Shown here one piece after another: positions 8,258 to 15,480 of a stretch of 64,000 bases of DNA (position 1 is the first letter of the stretch; each line of letters begins with the position of its first letter). The notes beneath the pieces are model-generated. The model did not search any database. It worked only from the letters and a program-made list of their open reading frames with translations, and was not told the DNA's origin. The DNA is from Flavobacterium algicola. Lineage in GTDB: Bacteria; Bacteroidota; Bacteroidia; Flavobacteriales; Flavobacteriaceae. The stretch covers positions 496,001 through 560,000 of the forward strand of contig NZ_JAJTUT010000003.1 in assembly GCF_022399565.1 (NCBI RefSeq), written 5' to 3'. Both the position numbers and the translations under genes were made by a program.

Positions 8258-10642
8258 TTAATAATTGAATTTGAGCTGAATTTGAAAGCTTCGACCTATT
8301 TCATCAGCAAAGAAACGCTGGCGATTGAGGTAGTCTCGATAAGAAGTATTAAGAATATTCTGAACCGAAAAAGCAACCGTAGTAGCTGTATTTTTGAAAG
8401 TGTTGAATTTCATCTCTGAATAAAAATGTAGCAACTGATAGGCTGGGGGAGGAGTGCTGATGTCGACTAAAACCGATTCAAATTCGTTATCGACAATAAT
8501 ATTGGTGTAAAAATTATTGTCAGGATATTGATTCTGCTTTAAGACCAATTCACTTTTTAGTTCAAGTAAAAGGTCGTGCCATGCACTCTTATGAAACTTA
8601 ATTTTATTGTTGATATTAAGAGGTGGCATGTCAATTAGGGGTGCATCTTGATTTTTATCTTTTCCGTTGACGTATGCAAGTGCAAGTGAATGTTGCCAAT
8701 TAGTGCTTATATTCCACTGTGTCTGCACATCTACTCCAAACAATCTTGCATCAGTTTGCTGGTATTCCCAAACTGGAAAAGCACCACGGATTGTAGTTTC
8801 AAAACCTACCGGCTTTAAAAAGATGTAATCTTTAATGCTATGGTAATACGGATTGAATTCAAATGAAAATTCGTCAAAAACTTTCTTGATGGTTACAGCC
8901 ATTTTAGTCGATTGTTCTTTGTCTAAATTTAAATCACCAAGTTCGATCACACCTGTTGCATGATGTAGTCCGTCGCTAAAGAATTCAGATGGATTTGGAT
9001 TTCGAGATGCAAAACTAATATTCGAATAAAAATGCCAACCATTGTCTAAACGCTTGTGAAAACCGGTGCTTGCGGACACATTGTGGAAACTAAAAGTAGG
9101 CTTTGTGAGCCATTGTGTTCCGAAATCTTCAACTGCAAATTGGGGAAATGTTGCGTCATAACCTCTTTCATCCCATCTTGATTTTTGGTAATATTTGGTT
9201 GCATCAATTTTTGAATAATCATAACGTACACCACCGTCTATAGAAAAACTATTAGAGAAATTGTAATTAGCAATTCCATACATACCAAAATCAATTCTAT
9301 TATAATTCGGAATTAAAGGGCGAATTCCTGTGGCAGGATCTGCATAATTATTTTGGGCAGATGTTGTAATTCCTGATTTAATTTTCCAGTCGTGTTCCTC
9401 TTTTCGAAAATCAATATTCAGTGTATTGGTCTTTAAGTCTAGGTCTAAAGCAGCCATGTCATTGTAATCACTTCTTCTTACATCAAATTCTAAACGCTTA
9501 TTGTACTGATACGAATATTGAAACGAAAGATGCGCTGTTTCATCTAATTCATAATTAAAATTAAATTTAGCAATATGGTGCGTTACATCTTGTTTGGGGT
9601 TATTTATCGAATAAGTAAAGTCAGTAATTATCGAGGGCACTTTATTATTGATCGATTGGCAAAGATCATTTACATTCCCTGTATGCGAAGCGCTTAAGAT
9701 TCCAATGACCGATTTGTAATAACTATAAAAAGCCGTTGCTTCATATTTTTTTCCGCTGTAAGTAAGATCACCAGAAAAATTAATTTCCCGATTTCCAGTG
9801 TTTGATAAAACATAATTTGGAGCCTGTTTATCACCCATGTATTTATAAGTGGCCAGTGCATTCCAACGCAATCCGTTATCATTTCCTTTGTGCATACTTG
9901 TGCTTAGTGATCCGCCTTTGCCATTCGAATCTAAGTTCAAAATAGTTTTACCAAATAGAGTATCTTTCAGTGAATTCGTAGGTTCGATTATAACCAAGCC
10001 ACCAATAGCATCACCACTATACTGTAGGCCCGAAGCGCCTTTGATTACGGTAATTTTTTGAGCTGCATTAATATCGAAGTTAGGAGCATGTTCAGTTCCC
10101 CATTGTTGATCCTCGAGTCGTACATTATTATTTATTATGGGAACACGACTGCCATACAACCCATTTATAATAGGTTTAACGACTGCATTTCCAGATTTCA
10201 AAGTCGAAACTCCAGCTAGATTTTTAAGTGCATCACCTAACGATTGGTTACTAAATTGTTCAATAGTATGCAACTGAATCTGTTGATCTATAGTAGATTT
10301 TGCAGGGCTATTTGCGGTGTGATGTATGACCACTTCAGCTAATTTATTTGCTAATCGTTTTAATTCAAAATTGATTACCAAATCACTTTTTAGGTTTATT
10401 ATAGTGTCAATAGATTGAAAACCGAGCTGCGAAATAAAAATATTTGTTTTTCTAGATGGTAAATTTTTTGCAGTAAATGAGTCGTCAACAGTAATGTTTA
10501 TTACCTTATTACCAATGTGAATGTGGGTATCTGAAGCAGAAATCGGCTCCTTTGATATGATTTTTCCACTAATAGTATGCTGCGAATAAAGCGCATTGGT
10601 ACACACAACAAAGCAGAAAAAAACGAGAATTTTTTTCGACAT
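8258..10642 (-). CDS. TonB-dependent outer-membrane receptor, probably for a metal
   Basis: 794 residues. Signal peptide ends near ALYSQ; then a short carboxypeptidase-D-like regulatory domain (HTISGKIISKEPISASDTHI, about 22-95), a plug with NLAGVSTLKSGNAVVKPIIN and the conserved VIKGASGLQYSGDAIGGLV (about 199-217), and a long beta-barrel ending in SFQIQLKFNY with terminal aromatic. It is not a SusC type: no paired SusD gene, and the size is that of siderophore, zinc or copper receptors. Position between a Cys/His-rich exported protein and an AztD-like propeller, next to a Fur-family regulator, suggests zinc; iron or another metal chelate is possible. Confidence 0.85.
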   Translation of the reverse strand: MSKKILVFFCFVVCTNALYSQHTISGKIISKEPISASDTHIHIGNKVINITVDDSFTAKNLPSRKTNIFISQLGFQSIDTIINLKSDLVINFELKRLANKLAEVVIHHTANSPAKSTIDQQIQLHTIEQFSNQSLGDALKNLAGVSTLKSGNAVVKPIINGLYGSRVPIINNNVRLEDQQWGTEHAPNFDINAAQKITVIKGASGLQYSGDAIGGLVIIEPTNSLKDTLFGKTILNLDSNGKGGSLSTSMHKGNDNGLRWNALATYKYMGDKQAPNYVLSNTGNREINFSGDLTYSGKKYEATAFYSYYKSVIGILSASHTGNVNDLCQSINNKVPSIITDFTYSINNPKQDVTHHIAKFNFNYELDETAHLSFQYSYQYNKRLEFDVRRSDYNDMAALDLDLKTNTLNIDFRKEEHDWKIKSGITTSAQNNYADPATGIRPLIPNYNRIDFGMYGIANYNFSNSFSIDGGVRYDYSKIDATKYYQKSRWDERGYDATFPQFAVEDFGTQWLTKPTFSFHNVSASTGFHKRLDNGWHFYSNISFASRNPNPSEFFSDGLHHATGVIELGDLNLDKEQSTKMAVTIKKVFDEFSFEFNPYYHSIKDYIFLKPVGFETTIRGAFPVWEYQQTDARLFGVDVQTQWNISTNWQHSLALAYVNGKDKNQDAPLIDMPPLNINNKIKFHKSAWHDLLLELKSELVLKQNQYPDNNFYTNIIVDNEFESVLVDISTPPPAYQLLHFYSEMKFNTFKNTATTVAFSVQNILNTSYRDYLNRQRFFADEIGRSFQIQLKFNY

Positions 10643-10670
10643 TATTTAAATTTTAAAACAAAGAAGATTG

Positions 10671-10690
10671 TCACTTTTGAATCAAAGTGA
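10671..10690. repeat. Inverted repeat in the leader of the TonB receptor gene
   Basis: TCACTTT (10671-10677) and AAAGTGA (10684-10690) form a perfect 7-bp stem with a 6-nt loop, lying between the small exported protein and the receptor gene. There is no T-run after it on the minus strand, so it is more likely a processing or regulatory hairpin than a terminator. Confidence 0.4.
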
Positions 10691-10707
10691 TTTAGTTGTT
10701 CAATATT

Positions 10708-11055
10708 TTAAAATAAAGGAGGTGCCCTGAGTGAGAAAATAGCACCTTTAAAAAAAGAGGAATATTTATATAAAAGTGTTGGAGTAGCGGTTTTTACAAA
10801 CTTGTCTGCATTTAAAGAAAAAGCGAAAAAATCATCCGCAGTAAAAGAACTAAAATGGAAGTCGCAGGTCGCGCATTTTTCGTATTTACTTTGCTGATTG
10901 TTGAGGTCTGTTTTATTTTTAGTAGCATTTTCAAAGATATACGTCACTACTTCATGTTCAGAAAAATGCTCATAAGAATGGACAGCCTGAAACAGTATTG
11001 GGAACAATACAGCCATGGACAGCAGGACATTGATTATGATATATTTTATTTTCAT
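10708..11055 (-). CDS. Small exported His/Cys protein heading the metal-uptake operon
   Basis: 115 residues. An N-terminal hydrophobic segment (about 5-24) is followed by HSYEHFSEHEV, then KCATCDFHF, and a C-terminus ending in SLRAPPLF. The clustered His and the CxxC could bind a metal. The C-terminal RAPP ending recalls DUF2946-type small proteins, which often sit next to metal-linked TonB receptors; this is a similarity by eye. It is first in the minus-strand operon, 107 bp from the divergent Fur-type gene with two Fur-like palindromes between, so it should be directly repressed with the receptor. Confidence 0.6.
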   Translation of the reverse strand: MKIKYIIINVLLSMAVLFPILFQAVHSYEHFSEHEVVTYIFENATKNKTDLNNQQSKYEKCATCDFHFSSFTADDFFAFSLNADKFVKTATPTLLYKYSSFFKGAIFSLRAPPLF

Positions 11056-11091
11056 TCTAAGATGCAGTAAAAAAGTATTACATTTGCTTAA

Positions 11092-11106
11092 TGCAATTAT
11101 GTTGCA
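11092..11106. promoter_or_regulatory. Fur/Zur-like box 1
   Basis: TGCAATTATGTTGCA: arms TGCAA and TTGCA are perfect, with one mismatch in the next pair. It overlaps the candidate minus-strand -7 element at 11105-11112, so binding would block transcription of the uptake operon. Confidence 0.6.
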
Positions 11107-11112
11107 AATATA
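11105..11112 (-). promoter_or_regulatory. Candidate -7 element TATATTTG of the metal-uptake operon
   Basis: Read on the minus strand, TATATTTG is an exact TAnnTTTG match, 49 bp before the ATG at 11055, with GTTG-like sequence about 18-19 bp upstream that overlaps Fur-like box 2. Confidence 0.5.
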
Positions 11113-11127
11113 GGAAGCTTATCTTAA

Positions 11128-11146
11128 AATGCAACAATGTTGCGTT
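11128..11146. promoter_or_regulatory. Fur/Zur-like box 2
   Basis: AATGCAACAATGTTGCGTT: a near-perfect 19-bp palindrome with arms GCAAC and GTTGC around a 3-bp centre. It lies 17 bp before the Fur-type ATG at 11163 and 38 bp (centre to centre) from box 1. It could serve autoregulation and cover the -33 area of the divergent operon. Confidence 0.62.
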
Positions 11147-11162
11147 TTTATTTTATATAAAA

Positions 11163-11546
11163 ATGAAAAATACTCGAAATACCGTGGCCAAGTCGGCTAT
11201 TTTAGAAATAATTCAAAGTTCGAAAGTAGCATTATCGCATGTAGAAATCCAGAAACTAAGTGAGGGTTTATGTGATCGTGTAACGATATATAGAATTTTG
11301 GATCGTTTGATGATTGAAGATGTTATTCATAAAATTGCCACTCCAGACGGAACGGTGAAATATGCTGCTTGTCATCACAAACATGAAGAGCATCATATAC
11401 ACAATCATGTCCACTTTAGCTGCGAAAAATGCCATTCGGTAACCTGTTTGGATACTGTTAAACCATCATATTCAATACCAAAAGATTATTTGGTCAAAGA
11501 AATTAATTTTACATTATCGGGAATTTGTAAAGACTGTAATGAGTAA
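11163..11546 (+). CDS. Fur-family transcriptional regulator, probably Zur-like
   Basis: 127 residues from the ATG at 11163. An in-frame ATG at 11091 would add 24 residues but would run through both palindromic boxes and has no family-like sequence, so the later start is preferred. The N-terminal winged helix (AKSAILEIIQSSKVALSHVE, then DRVTIYRILDRLMIEDVIHK) is typical Fur. The dimer domain has a His-rich loop (HHKHEEHHIHNHVHF) and two Cys pairs (CEKCHSVTC and CKDCNE) for structural zinc. The adjacent TonB/AztD-like locus and twin palindromes suggest it senses zinc and represses uptake. Iron sensing cannot be excluded. Confidence 0.85.
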   Translation: MKNTRNTVAKSAILEIIQSSKVALSHVEIQKLSEGLCDRVTIYRILDRLMIEDVIHKIATPDGTVKYAACHHKHEEHHIHNHVHFSCEKCHSVTCLDTVKPSYSIPKDYLVKEINFTLSGICKDCNE

Positions 11547-11724
11547 TGATATAACGGATCTATTCAGTAATATTAAGCAAACTGTATAGCATTGTAATTC
11601 TGATTTGCTCATTTAAAGATTCATCTCAAATGCTGTAGAGGCAAAGAGATGCTACACGCTTATTTAGTTCAGTCAATAATTTCATTAGCTTAGCCTATTG
11701 AATATAAATCATGTTTTTTTGTAG

Positions 11725-12294
11725 TTACTTAACTTCGAAACAATTTTGAAACGTGATTAAAGTATCTTTCCTTTTGCAAATTAATGCCTGATCATTATAT
11801 AGCAAATTGTCTAAAAATAAATGCTCATTTCTTTTAATTAATTGAAATTTCAGATTATCATAAGAAAACGTATCGGTTGCAATTTCGAAACTCCCCATCA
11901 GACCTATTTCTCTTTGGTCAATATAAATTCCACTCTCTAAAGGAATAGTATCATGCTGAATTATAGAGTTGTACAGAGGGAATAGTAATAGCTCTTTATT
12001 TAAGTCATCGATTCTAAATACTGTCATCTTTTTATTTTTATACCAAATTTCGATTTGATTCTTTGGCGAATTAACAAGTCTTTCACTCGCGACACCTTTT
12101 AAATCTTCTACGGAGGCGATTGATTTACTTTTGAGATGGTGATAAAAAAAAGGATCTACAACTACTTCTGTCAAAGGCTGCTTTATTCTTATGGCTGTTT
12201 CCTCCATTTTGATTAGAAGTTCTAGAGGAAGCAGAAGTTTTTTCTGTTTCCAAACTTCTCCAAAGAGATTGATTTTAAGTTTATTGGTTGCCAC
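11725..12294 (-). CDS. Unrecognised protein downstream of the WYL/FtsZ-like group
   Basis: 189 residues, no signal peptide or membrane segment. The sequence is mixed alpha/beta: an N-terminal KLKINLFGEVWKQKK, a helix at about 22-40 (LELLIKMEETAIRIKQPL), and a beta-rich second half (KMTVFRIDDLNKELLLFPLY, then SGIYIDQREIGLMGSFEI). I do not recognise a family. It is the last of four co-directional minus-strand genes beginning with the WYL regulator, but gaps of about 145 and 165 bp inside the group mean co-transcription is uncertain. Base composition and codon use look like neighbouring genes. Confidence 0.6.
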   Translation of the reverse strand: MATNKLKINLFGEVWKQKKLLLPLELLIKMEETAIRIKQPLTEVVVDPFFYHHLKSKSIASVEDLKGVASERLVNSPKNQIEIWYKNKKMTVFRIDDLNKELLLFPLYNSIIQHDTIPLESGIYIDQREIGLMGSFEIATDTFSYDNLKFQLIKRNEHLFLDNLLYNDQALICKRKDTLITFQNCFEVK

Positions 12295-12439
12295 TTTGAT
12301 TTATTTATTAAAATTCCATTCCATTGTAGTGTATACTAACATAATTAAAAAGACACTTTTTATAGTCGGACTTTGAATTTGTTTAATTCTACGGTAATAT
12401 TTTGCTATAAAGGTTCCTATTAATCAAAACGTTGTAGTA

Positions 12440-12643
12440 CTATTCTATTTTCCAATTTACTTCGCCTAAATCCAAAATACCATTGTTGTCTATTTCTAGC
12501 CAATCGCTAACAGGACAACAACATAAGTTGATGCTAAAACCTGAAATAGAATCGGACGTAGCATTTAATTCTGCTTTCTTTTTTTGGTGTGCTACCATTT
12601 TGTCGTATTGATCATCAGAAAGTTCAATTATTATTTTTTTCAT
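12440..12643 (-). CDS. Small protein with CCC motif, unknown function
   Basis: 67 residues. The N-terminus KKIIIELSDDQYDKMVAHQK predicts a strand plus a charged helix; then comes INLCCCPVSDWLEIDNNG, with three adjacent cysteines, and an acidic tail. The IIIELSDDQYDKM start is like small ribbon-helix-helix or antitoxin-like proteins, but the rest does not match. The Cys run could bind a metal or be modified. It lies between the FtsZ-like gene and the 189-residue gene on the same strand. No assignment made. Confidence 0.5.
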   Translation of the reverse strand: MKKIIIELSDDQYDKMVAHQKKKAELNATSDSISGFSINLCCCPVSDWLEIDNNGILDLGEVNWKIE

Positions 12644-12808
12644 AGTTTCAGGTTTAGTTTAATTATCGTTGTTCATGTATGTTCGATTTATTTCCTCTTG
12701 ATATTTTTATAACTTTCATAATTGAGCAAAACTCATACAAATTGCGAACTCTTAAAAATAGTAGCTTAATAAAAAAGAGATGAAAAATCATGTTGCTATC
12801 TATAATAT

Positions 12809-13294
12809 CTACTGTTTAAACGTATCTGAATAGCATAAAACGATAGTCACCGCTATTGCTTCTCCAAGATTTTCATCTTCACCTACCGACATGATAATGT
12901 CTGCGGAAAATCCTCCCTTAATTTGGATATAATCATTGATTTCTCCTATTTCGTCCAAGGTAACCTCTGTTGAGGTTGTAGCAATATGTAACAATATATT
13001 AGTTGCCTCTTGAATATTTTTTTCGCTTAGCAAAGAGTGAGAAAGCGCAAGTTCGATCGCCTTTATAGCTCTATTATCATCAGATGAAATTCCGATTGAT
13101 CCAAGTAATAAAGCTTCGTGATAAAAATCAATGGTTGGCGAAATATCAATTGCGAATTTTTTATTCTTAATCGATTCCGTAATAAAATAAGACTTAACAT
13201 TATTTAATGTTTCATCATAATTCAAATTGGAGTTCAATTCAAATATTCTTGATGTTGTAAACGCTTGGTCTTTTGATGTGCAATTTGTTTTCAT
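12809..13294 (-). CDS. Stand-alone FtsZ C-terminal-domain-like protein without GTPase domain
   Basis: 161 residues. From about 25 to the end it reads like the C-terminal half of FtsZ: an H7-like helix (YDETLNNVKSYFITESI), a strand and T7-like loop (FAIDISPTIDF, 47-57), LLLGSIGIS, then DDNRAIKAIELALSHSLL (72-89), TLDEIGEINDYI (112-123) and DENLGEAIAVTIVL (140-153). Flavobacterial FtsZ has the same order: GENR..KAI..AL.SPLL, EMNEV, DDTLGE..KITVLATGF. No nucleotide-binding domain precedes it; the gene starts at a clean ATG after its own intergenic region. The T7 catalytic motif NxDxxD is degraded to AxDxxP. It may cap or regulate FtsZ filaments, or serve another role. Recognition is by eye. Confidence 0.65.
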   Translation of the reverse strand: MKTNCTSKDQAFTTSRIFELNSNLNYDETLNNVKSYFITESIKNKKFAIDISPTIDFYHEALLLGSIGISSDDNRAIKAIELALSHSLLSEKNIQEATNILLHIATTSTEVTLDEIGEINDYIQIKGGFSADIIMSVGEDENLGEAIAVTIVLCYSDTFKQ

Positions 13295-13324
13295 ATTGTT
13301 TTTTTAGCGAAGGAAGGAGTGAAG

Positions 13325-13341
13325 GCAGACAAAAGAAGTCG
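13325..13341 (-). promoter_or_regulatory. Shared 17-bp motif upstream of the FtsZ-like gene
   Basis: GCAGACAAAAGAAGTCG on the plus strand; 15 of 17 bases match the copy upstream of the WYL gene at 14286-14302. It lies between the WYL stop and the FtsZ-like start, 30 bp from the latter. GAC and GTC form short inverted arms. Candidate operator or promoter element. Confidence 0.5.
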
Positions 13342-13350
13342 TAGTAAAAA

Positions 13351-14247
13351 TTATTTATAGATTTCGACCATTTTTTTAATTCTTTTCTTCATCTCGTTGC
13401 GAAGTGAAACAGGTGCTATAACTTTTACATTTGAATCATATTTCAATAGTTCCATAACGATTTCATTTGTGGGATGAATGAATAATTCAACTACAAGTTC
13501 TTCATCGGTATCTTTTGTGATCTTTTGCGAAGAATGTAGCGGGAATGATTTGATGTAATTCCCCTGTTGCCATGTGAACGAAAGGACCACTTTTTCTGGA
13601 GCTTCATAAGTTTCAATCCCGAAGGCGTGTTGGTAATTGTTATCGACATCAAAAGTGATGGGTCTAAATTTAGTATCTAAAATTTTCAAATTGCTGATTC
13701 TGTCGAAACCAAAGTTTTTTATACTTCCATCTTTTTCATCCTGAGCAATAAGATACCAGCGATGTTCGGATTCCTTGATTGCGATTGGTTTTACGGTACG
13801 TTCGCTTATCTCCATGTCCCAAAATTTAGTATGGGTAAATGAAATCATCAATCGGTTTTGAATTGCATGCAGTATTCCGTTGATTAAGTGAGTTCCTGTA
13901 ACTTTCCTTTTTTCGAGATAAATACTCGGCGATATTTTATTACCGTCTTTCAATGCCTGATGTATGGAAAACGCTTCGATCATTCGCGACACTGCAGGAG
14001 CCTCCACTTCATCATTGATGCAATACACTTTATCTTTACGATTGTATACAATTTCGATACCAAATAAGTCCAAAATATCTGCTTTATCCCTAATGAATGT
14101 TCGTGAGGAAAATTCAAATTTATCTCCCAAGTCATCATTTTCGAGCTTTGTCATTACATGTTTTTGCAAATCGTTGAAATTACAGGGAACTGTTGTTAGA
14201 CGTTCAATGATGTACAAATACCTCTTATAGAAACCTACTTTCGCCAT
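13351..14247 (-). CDS. WYL-domain transcriptional regulator
   Basis: 298 residues. The N-terminal region (KRYLYIIERLTTVPCNFNDL to about residue 75, with EFSSRTFIRDKADILDLFGI as the recognition-helix area) is the DeoR/HTH-11-like DNA-binding part. The middle carries the WYL domain with HRWYLIAQD at about 162-170, followed by a C-terminal extension (VVELFIHPTNEIVMELL, then VIAPVSLRNEMKKRIKKMVE). WYL proteins usually sense nucleic acid or nucleotide ligands, and many control stress, phage-defence or DNA-repair genes. It begins a minus-strand group; the FtsZ-like gene follows after 56 bp, and a shared 17-bp motif upstream of both suggests autoregulation and direct control of that gene. Confidence 0.85.
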   Translation of the reverse strand: MAKVGFYKRYLYIIERLTTVPCNFNDLQKHVMTKLENDDLGDKFEFSSRTFIRDKADILDLFGIEIVYNRKDKVYCINDEVEAPAVSRMIEAFSIHQALKDGNKISPSIYLEKRKVTGTHLINGILHAIQNRLMISFTHTKFWDMEISERTVKPIAIKESEHRWYLIAQDEKDGSIKNFGFDRISNLKILDTKFRPITFDVDNNYQHAFGIETYEAPEKVVLSFTWQQGNYIKSFPLHSSQKITKDTDEELVVELFIHPTNEIVMELLKYDSNVKVIAPVSLRNEMKKRIKKMVEIYK

Positions 14248-14285
14248 GTTTTGTTATATTTATTAGTGCTAAAGTAATTTTTTAA

Positions 14286-14302
14286 GCAGACAAAAGGTGT
14301 CG
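14286..14302 (-). promoter_or_regulatory. Shared 17-bp motif upstream of the WYL gene
   Basis: GCAGACAAAAGGTGTCG on the plus strand, containing GACA-N5-TGTC, a short inverted repeat; 38 bp before the WYL start. 15/17 identical to 13325-13341. On the minus strand the embedded TTTTG could also serve as a -33 element, with TACTTTAG (one mismatch from TAnnTTTG) about 14 bp further on. Confidence 0.5.
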
Positions 14303-14444
14303 GTTTAAAATCAATTAATTACTCTGCATTTGGTGTTGTTCGAAATAATAATACTAAATTTTATAAGCAGAAGCGCTGATTAATTTTAGGAAATGTTGTC
14401 AATATATTTTGGACAGATCAAATTTCATTTTCTAAGATCAGTAC

Positions 14445-15470
14445 TTAATAATTTCTACCCCAAGGTTTTTTTACTAAATAATTTTCACAGCTAGAGCATC
14501 CACGTCCTATTTGCCAAGTTAACGATAGCTCGTGAACACCCTGCGTATTTCCAATTTTTGATGCGTTGATATCGTATGAGTACGCAAATATTAATCGATC
14601 TAACTGAATAGAACCAATTACGTTTACTGAGGTTAGAAAATGACTATTACTACTCTTACCTTCAGGATTTGTAGATGCCATGACTCCTAAAATTACCGGT
14701 TTAAAATCGATCGCTGTTCCAAAATCGAATCTATTAAATTGCCCTTGGCGAATGTAATTTGCAGTTATTAGTAAATTGGTCTCATCAGGAAAGAAATTTA
14801 AATGCGTATCTTCAAGACCTATTGAGTACCCTGCATGAACATTTAAAAATAGATCTAGAGGTACATCACCGCTAGGAAGAAAGGAAATACTTGGCTTATT
14901 CAAATGTTTTAAAGAAGCGCCAAACCAGGCTTCATCACTATATAGTAAAAGGCCTGAGTTAATGTCTAGAAAATTAATCTTATCATTTGCATTTCTAATA
15001 GTGGGATCAATAGTTCCGCCAGAAATGGAACCATCATTGGAATTAATTTGATCCTCTAGAAGAAGATTGCTAAAATTGTAATTTTTAGTTCCATATCCTG
15101 CTTCGATACCCAATCTAAGGCGCCAGTTACTATTAAGATTTACATTATAGGAATACACTCCGTTGACTTGAACATAATTGTAGTCTGTGAATACTTCGCG
15201 TTGGTTTAAAATCGTAAGACCTATTCCCATATTTCTTTCTGGACCAATAGGACCATTAATAAAAGCATAATCCGTATCAATTCTTCGGCTTTCATTGGGC
15301 CATTGTGACCGATGGATGAGCCCAGTATATCCTGTTACTAAAGTTCCTGTAAAAGCTGGATTTAAAGATTCGGGGATTAAAAAATATTGCGTAAATATAG
15401 GATCCTGAGCATGAGCTGTGGTACTAAAGAACGAACAGATTAGTAAGGATATAATAAATTTTATTTTCAT
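14445..15470 (-). CDS. PorP/SprF family type IX secretion-associated membrane protein
   Basis: 341 residues. Signal peptide ends at AHAQD, followed by the family start DPIFTQYFLIPESLNPAFTG (about 23-42) and a beta-strand-rich outer-membrane barrel (GLIHRSQWP, NMGIGLTILNQ, GIEAGYGTKNYNF, LLITANYIRQGQFNRFDFGT) ending in LTWQIGR and a short Cys-containing tail. PorP/SprF proteins bind or guide type B type IX secretion substrates at the cell surface; SprF, for example, is needed for SprB. It lies 10 bp after the giant CHU_C-type protein gene, which is the expected substrate partner. Confidence 0.9.
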   Translation of the reverse strand: MKIKFIISLLICSFFSTTAHAQDPIFTQYFLIPESLNPAFTGTLVTGYTGLIHRSQWPNESRRIDTDYAFINGPIGPERNMGIGLTILNQREVFTDYNYVQVNGVYSYNVNLNSNWRLRLGIEAGYGTKNYNFSNLLLEDQINSNDGSISGGTIDPTIRNANDKINFLDINSGLLLYSDEAWFGASLKHLNKPSISFLPSGDVPLDLFLNVHAGYSIGLEDTHLNFFPDETNLLITANYIRQGQFNRFDFGTAIDFKPVILGVMASTNPEGKSSNSHFLTSVNVIGSIQLDRLIFAYSYDINASKIGNTQGVHELSLTWQIGRGCSSCENYLVKKPWGRNY

Positions 15471-15480
15471 TTTTAAGTTT

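Noticed and set aside
11091..11162. Longer N-terminus for the Fur-type regulator
   Set aside because: It would translate through both palindromic boxes and does not resemble Fur; ATG at 11163 fits the family start.
13351..14247. WYL gene as part of a known BREX, CBASS or restriction island
   Set aside because: No restriction, methylase, nuclease or known defence gene is seen nearby; only the FtsZ-like and unknown genes.
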